Below are positions 58,115 through 64,000 of a DNA stretch of 64,000 bases, piece by piece. The stretch lies in assembly GCA_038021145.1 (NCBI GenBank), contig JBBPHT010000008.1, forward strand, positions 248,001 to 312,000, written 5' to 3'. The DNA is from Phyllosticta citriasiana (taxonomy: Eukaryota; Ascomycota; Dothideomycetes; Botryosphaeriales; Phyllostictaceae). The stretch's first letter is position 1, and each line of letters begins with the position of its first letter. The notes beneath the pieces are model-generated. The model ran no database searches. It had not been told where the DNA came from and worked only from the letters and a program-made list of their open reading frames with translations. A program made the translations under genes and the position numbers.

Positions 58115-58316
58115 TGCAGACAGACAGACCCTCGGCGAATCCGGCACACACGCACCAAACAAACAAACAAACCCCCGAGATGGCCGTCCTCTCTGAGTCT
58201 GGAACTTCATGTATGCACTGCACTGTACACATCATGTGCCTAATCACATACAGAGATAGATCCACACACATAGGGCATTTTATTCCGCGCGTCATGTACA
58301 GCGAGTATAGTGCATA

Positions 58317-58342
58317 CATGCATGCATGCATGCATGCATGCA
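58317..58342. repeat. CATG array
   Basis: About six units of the self-complementary CATG/GCAT repeat, so the array can fold on itself. Confidence 0.88.
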
Positions 58343-58484
58343 GGACATGCCATGCCAAGCCATGCGGGCTGACGGCATGCCGACGCGGCGGGCACGACAG
58401 TCGGACAGACGGCTGGACAGGTCGGCTGGCTGGACGAGATGAGATGGGACTTGGCTTTTTGTATGTTTGTATGTATGCGTGGTG

Positions 58485-58522
<38 letters not shown>

Positions 58523-58536
58523 GAATGATTGATTGA
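58485..58536. repeat. GATT array
   Basis: About nine perfect units and, after a small break, about three more. Confidence 0.88.
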
Positions 58537-59484
58537 TTAGTTGTGAGTTGGTGAGTGGAGGAGTGGTGTAGATTTACATGCATACTATATACACATGTAG
58601 CCAGCACGCACGTAAGGTAGGAAGAGCTGGAAAGGATGGATGGGGATTGTTCTGTTTTGCGAAGAAAGAGAGAGAGAGAAAGAAAGAGGTTGGCGAGTGT
58701 GAAGTGAGTGGCTGGCCAAGTCATGTCGCACAACTCCCGTGCTCCCGTACCAGGACACGCCGCCAGTGGCGGACAAGGGTGTCTGTCAGTCACCTCTCCT
58801 CCGGCAACCCTTTTTGGCGTCGGGTCGTTTACTTTCCGGTGCCGATGGTCGCTTGTGTGTATCTGGATGGATGGATGTACGGACGAGAGCACAAGAGGCT
58901 GGAAGGCATGTGCCCGCCCGCAGCCCGGACGGAGAGTTTGCGTCGTCGAGGGTTGATTGGTTGGTGAGACGACGGGTGGGTGGTGTGGTTTTTGTGGGTT
59001 ACACGGGCGCCTCTTGCTGGGCGAATCATCGTCTAGGTGGCTGGTTTGGTGTGGGCGTTGACGTTGTTGGCATCAATGTGAGGTGAGGCGAAGAAGACTG
59101 GGCTTGGAGGGATGCTTGGATGATGGATGGCGCTGGTGTGTTTCTTGGAGTGTCGAGGAAAACTCATTGGACCCATTCGACTCCCTTCTGACCGCCCTTT
59201 GTGCTGGAGTTCAGTACTCGGAAACACATTCATGCCATTTGCGATGTCAGACTGAAGAAAAGTCCAATTAAATAGTCCGCCAAATGGTAAGTCCAAGGCC
59301 CGAAAGCTATATCACAGAGAAGTTTTGAAGATGAAGTTTTCGTCAGATCGTGCAAGCCATGCGAAGACGTCGTCAGGAGCCAAAAGAAGATAGCCACCCA
59401 TGGAAGCAAGAAAAATATCCTCCTCTTATACCCAAAGTGTGTCGTGACTTGGTCAATTTGTTCCACCACCTCGACAAGACAAGG

Positions 59485-59593
59485 CTACTTCCCACTGCCG
59501 CTCTCACTACTGCTCTTTTGAACTTGAATCTCGTCGCCGTCCCTGTCCGTAGCATCAGTGTCCTCCTCCTCCTCCTCCTCCTCCTCCTCCTCC

Positions 59594-59626
<33 letters not shown>

Positions 59627-62600
59627 TCGTCGCTTTCATCCTCGCTCTCCATCTCGGTTGCTGCACCGGCAAAGGACGTCCGGCGACTCTGCATGACCAT
59701 GCTCGTCCGCGAGCTCGCCACCGAGTTGACGTGGAAGCTAAAGTCCATTTCGCCGACGAGGCCCTTGACCTCGCGCAGCAGCTTCTCAATGTCCATGGTC
59801 ACGCAGCGCGTCGCGATTTGGATCACGGCAAAGGCCGCGTAGCCTGGCTCCATGACGTGCTTGAGCGACAGGATGTCCTGGTCCAGTTCTTCGAGCCGGT
59901 TGGATAACGCGTATGGTTGTGGTGGCTTGAGGTACGGGGGCAGGGGTTGCCCGTTTTTGATGGCAGCCGAAAGGAGCGCGAGGAGTGATGTGATTTCGTG
60001 AGCGGTGAGGTTGACGTTGGAGAGAAGGCGGCGGAAGTCGTGGGCCCAGGCGGTTTCGGAGGTCGTGACGGGATTGGAGAAGGTTTGCGAGGCGAATGCT
60101 AGGAGCGCAATGTAGCGAGTGATGCTGCAAAGCAATAGTTCATTCAGACAGTGTATCCATTTGGTGCTCGGGAGACTTACTTTTCGACGCAATTCAAAAT
60201 CAGTGTGTATCTTTCTCGGGGAAACTTGCCACCAATTGCAAGCTCCCACTTTTGGAATTCCGCCGTCGCACGCAGACTCGTGAGGAGGAGGAGCTGCTTT
60301 GAATAGACTTTTAGACGCTGCTTCTGCATTTTTCGTCCAGGGCTGCTCTTAGACTTCAAGTCGCCCTCTTCACCCCGCACGCGCGCCCTGAAGGTTTCGT
60401 GAACAATTGAATAGTAGTTGGCCAAGAGGTAAAGCGCCGAGCCCAGCTGGCTGCGAAGTTCAGAGTGTTCCGAGATGGGATAGGGGAAGAAGGTCCAGAT
60501 GAAAGCCACCGCGAGTCCACCACAGACTGTGGCAAGACGGTATGGCGCGAGCAAATACACTGGATAATAGGGCTGGCCGTTGGATTCAGCCCGAGTCTTT
60601 CCAAGCTTTTTGACCTGAAGTTCGTAGCCGATGATCGTCGTCAGCGTCATGACGCTGATCAAACCAATAATTACGTATCTGAAAGCTCTGTCAGCATCGT
60701 ATGGCTTGCAAAAATAAGATGAGAGAAACATACCGGGGCTTTTTCAATATTATGTAGAAATAGCTGGCGGCGCTGATCCAGTAAAAGACAATGACACCAG
60801 GAATACGGCCGTCGACAATGTACCAGACGACAAACGAGACACACATAGCGCCGAAGGTACCAATGATTCGTAGCGAAAAGCTGAAGAGACTCTGTCCGGC
60901 AGTAGGAGTCATACTAATAGCAACCTGTTTCCCGTGAGCAGAGTACAGTGTTTTGCGAGAAACTAACTGACCATCATCATTGCCCATAAGAGACGCTGCC
61001 GAATAAAGAATGACTGTGTTGTGGACAAGAAGTTCACAATACCTAAATCCGTCAGCAACAGCATCCCACTCGAGGAAAAGGGACGCACCAATGGTCATGG
61101 TAGCACAGGCTACACGTAGGCCAAAGACGGATTCCCTTGATCTCAGAAAGTTAGGGATAGCTCTAATAGAGTCACCGATCTTCTCTGCGGTGTTTTCGGG
61201 GGGCAGATCTGTGCAACTGTCAGTTTCTATGCCCTGTTCCCTCGCAAAATTGTGGGCACGACGAACGTTCAGGATCACGTCGCTTGTGATAGGCTTGACC
61301 CAAGTGGACTTGAGTTCCGCCATTGACATCGCCCATCATGTTGTCTGCACCATGCTCGGCATCTTCATCCTTGAGTAAGTTGCGGAGCCATTTCCTGAGC
61401 CGCTTGTGTCCGGGAACAATGACACGCCTGTGGTCAAGTTTTCCGTATGCGACTCGATCGTCTGCCCACCGAACAAATTCAAGAACCTGCTTGGCCGTTG
61501 AATACAAGAGATATTCCATCTGGACAGCTGTTAGCGAGCGCGAAACTCCTCGAGCCGTGCTACCCACGTAAAGCAAAGCGAAAAGCGACCTTTGGCCTTT
61601 TTCACCGGCCTTCGGCCTGTCGTCACAAAACTCGAATTTGTTTGGATTGTCGAAAAAGCCCTCTGGAAGTGTGATGCCTTTCCGACAGCACCACTCGCTT
61701 AGCGCGATCCGTCGTCCGTCGTAGAAATGTTGAATCTCTTGTTCAAGATACTCGCAAAAGGCTCCTTCCCCAGGTTGGGCATGGCTGCCCTTGGACTCGA
61801 CATCGCCAGCGGCTTTTTTCATGGCCTTCTTCTCTCCTCTGGAGAACTTTTTGATTTTGGTTCTTTGTTGGACGTGATCAAGACCCATGTCCATCATGGT
61901 GAAAATCTTTTGGAAGGGCTCATGCACAGTTCTCATAATGTCGTTCCAATCTTCCACCAATCGCCTCCTGTCCATTTTGCGCGCTCCGATTTCGAGATTT
62001 TGATAGTTGGGATCTTGGTAGCCGTTGAGTTCGGTAAGACGTTCGAATATGTCGACCACGGAGCTTAGACCGGCCAGCGGAAGCATAACAGACCGCAACA
62101 ATCTCGACATTGCTTGGAGATCATCAGGGCCGAGAAATCCCCAAGCTATTTCTCTTTTTGCAAAGGGAAGGTCTTGTTGAAGCTTGCCCTGGAGAGCTTG
62201 GATAGCAGCAACGGATTGTTTCACTGTCTGGGCTTCCGGCTGGCGCTGCCTATCTCCGGACAAGCCTGTGGAAACCCTGTAGAACATGTCTTTGATTTCC
62301 ATGCTTTGAAAGTAATCAGAGTGGGCTTGAATAGACTTGCGCAGGGCTCCAATGTAGGCATTCATAGTGCCCAGCACTATTTTACGCGACGTCACTGTTT
62401 TCACGTTAGAACCAGGCAGTCAATTAAGAGTCTGATAACGCACTTGGAAGAATAAAGAGTGAGACTCCGGTGGCCAACCCAAAGCCGGTCATGAAAGTTT
62501 TGAGGAGCCTCATTATAAATGATATCGATGCGCTCATCGTCACCATCCGAGGGGCATTTGTCGACGCAACAACGACAAACACGGTGTAAATGATACCGGG

Positions 62601-63146
62601 AAATTGCAGAGTGGGCTGATATTTTGCTCTCATCATGTTGACAAAATAAGTTTGGAAAAATAGCCAAACTCCACAAACTGCGGAGGCAGATGAGTTGTAC
62701 TTGGCTGTGGCATCAACGCCAGAATGCTGACGAGCCTTGACGGCGCAGTAACACATGAGCAAGTTCAGACAAGTCGCCAAGCACGTGGCGACGATATCCA
62801 AAAACATGGTCTGCATGAACTTTGCTCGGGGCATTACCGCAAAGCCGAAAATTGAGATGATGGCCACGAGATAGCCGACCGTGGTATACACCTCGGAGAC
62901 GTCGGTGGCTTGATACATGGCCATTGCAATAACGGGCGGAAGAGCTCCTTTCCCCATGAGCAAAAGGGTGGGAACATCGAGATCGGGCCCATGTTTGCTG
63001 TAAAGCTCCTTGATCTTGGTCATGAAGGTCTTCTTCTCTTTTCTGCGGAACGAGGAGCCGATGGTGCTGACCCTCCGGGTACGTGAGGGGCCTAATTGGC
63101 TAGCGGCATCGGCAGTCGCAGTGGAGACTTTATCAATGTCTTCCAT
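59485..63146 (-). CDS. Bre4/ArAE-type (DUF2421, FUSC-like) membrane transporter
   Basis: Seven exons: 59485..60124, 60181..60678, 60734..60924, 60972..61042, 61089..61208, 61267..62394 and 62444..63146; 1116 aa. It matches the fungal family with an N-terminal six-helix ArAE_2_N/ER-transporter region and a second FUSC-like membrane block with the DUF2421/Bre4 C-terminus; aromatic-acid efflux or brefeldin-A sensitivity is inferred from family names. The first membrane block spans about residues 65-235 (LPPVIAMAMYQ, LVAIISIFGFAVMP) and ends FILPMTSRKIVLG. The soluble middle ends YHKRRDPEHLPPENT. The second block is VACATMTIGIV, RQRLLWAMMMVAISMTPTAG and FGAMCVSFVVWYIVDGRIPG. Correct splicing is confirmed by these junctions; unspliced frames there break the family text. 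A C-terminal run of about 20 Glu is encoded by a CCT repeat at 59562-59622. Confidence 0.92.
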
Positions 63147-64000
63147 GTTGGCAGAGGAGTGCTGGAAAAGGACGAACGAGGGGTTCAGGGCGCGTCAAAA
63201 GAAGGAGAGGACGACAGTGTCACCAGCATGGTCTCGAGGTTCCACAAGGCCAAACGGAGGGCGCGGAGGTGACTGAGCCGAAAGCAAACAAGCCAGAGGA
63301 AAACGCGGCGACAAAAGGCGGAGAGGAGCGTTGCGCTTTGGCCTCAGTTGGGCGTCGAAACTCGAGCGCAAGGGCCACAAGATCCATGTGACGTACTGGG
63401 TAGCTCCAGGTCGCCTCTGCTCAGCCCTGCCTACTATCCCGTCGCTTTGTCTTCCCTACAGCTCCATCTCTAGCTGCACTGCATCACACCAACTCACCGC
63501 GCGTCTCTCAGATTGCTGCTCATCGAATCACCTACCCCTTTTCTTGTCGCGAAAATTTTTACTGCTCTGAAAACGCATCTCGACCGCCGCGATAGCTGCA
63601 CCTCATGACCGAAGCCTCTGACAGCGTCGTCAATCTTTACCCACTACGCCATCACAGGTCACCGACTCTATGAACAACCAAGACCACATGAACAGGGTTC
63701 CAGCGGTACCGGACATGCCTTGTTTCAATGCGTGTCTCGGACTCCTACGGCTGCTGCTGCGAAGAAAAAGAAACTTTTTGCCAAACAACCCCACATTCGG
63801 ACAGGGCGCACGACAAGGCCTCTTAGGTGGACATATCCACGACGTCGTGTTTCTCGTCCCGCGCAACGACAGCGGTCAGCAATCCATTATGGAGGCTTGA
63901 ATACTGTGCCGTGGCTTGATATCAATCGTGTTTAAACAAGGCCTGAGAAAGCGTTGTGACGCGTCAAGAGCGTTTAAGCACAGTCTTTGTCGCTGTCTGG
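63147..64000. other. Intergenic: upstream of the Bre4-like gene to window end
   Basis: Promoter side of the Bre4-like gene. A plus-strand frame starting at ATG 63605 (MTEASDSVVNLYPLRHH) could be the 5' end of a gene running past the window, but the needed intron would be only ~37 nt and the text after it is not recognisable. Left unassigned. Confidence 0.35.

Larger units (their letters stand above)
53942..59484. other. 5.5-kb microsatellite-rich intergenic region
   Basis: Between the convergent G-alpha and Bre4-like genes. All long frames are repeat-driven. Repeats include T runs near 54331-54348, GGT 54601-54629, GCAG 55308-55334 and the cluster at 57.2-58.5 kb. A perfect 18-bp palindrome lies at 55561-55578. 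The 3' UTR of each gene should occupy the ends. No RNA gene was recognised. Confidence 0.55.

Noticed and set aside
57900..58892. Minus- and plus-strand frames of 180-270 codons rich in Ser/Tyr/Thr/His
   Set aside because: Produced by tetranucleotide repeats, which stay open in many frames.
61260..61330. Apparent frameshift in the Bre4-like gene between two long frames
   Set aside because: Explained by a normal 58-nt intron (61209..61266) that restores the family text RRDPEHLPPENT.
63605..63900. Possible 5' end of a gene running off the window
   Set aside because: The only joining intron would be about 37 nt, shorter than any other here, and the product is not recognisable.

Overview
The window is a euchromatic piece of a filamentous ascomycete (Pezizomycotina) nuclear genome, most likely Sordariomycetes and possibly Hypocreales. 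The support is short GT-AG introns (mostly 46-60 nt, with CTAAC/CTGAC-like branch sites), a Zn(II)2Cys6 regulator, the pH-sensing receptor PalH, a 353-residue group I G-alpha ending in CGLI, and a 1116-residue Bre4-type membrane protein. The order-level placement is inference. I see no transposon, rRNA, tRNA or CRISPR. Exon coordinates were worked out by hand from frame continuity, splice consensus and family motifs.

Layout. 0.1-3.9 kb (+): mitochondrial EF-Tu, then a Zn2Cys6 regulator. 4.0-7.9 kb (-): a secreted S41/UstP-like peptidase and a small single-pass membrane protein. 9.0-10.8 kb (-): short poorly defined exons, some of which share a repeated peptide. 11.1-14.1 kb (-): a HAM1-like (DUF5923) protein. 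14.1-18.5 kb: gene-free and repeat-bearing. 18.5-21.6 kb: a divergent pair, fluoride exporter FEX (-) and a bacterial-looking uracil phosphoribosyltransferase (+). 23.4-29.2 kb (-): an F-box/RCC1 protein, a secreted Cys-containing protein and an extended SDR reductase. 30.5-46.5 kb (+): palH, the sorting nexin mvp1, dcn1, a bestrophin-like channel and three low-complexity orphan genes. 46.5-52.7 kb: almost empty. 52.7-53.9 kb (+): the G-alpha subunit. 53.9-59.5 kb: a microsatellite-rich desert. 59.5-63.1 kb (-): the Bre4/ArAE-type membrane protein.

The genes do not form one pathway. Most are housekeeping or signalling functions: mitochondrial translation, pH and G-protein signalling, endosomal sorting, cullin neddylation, fluoride and anion handling. 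There is no PKS, NRPS or RiPP core gene beside the UstP-like peptidase. The more unusual material is the repeated peptide at 9-10.3 kb, a possible second start inside a long dcn1 intron, the bacterial-type UPRT, the run of disordered orphan genes at 42-46.5 kb, and the dense short tandem repeats at 22.3 kb and 57.2-58.5 kb.
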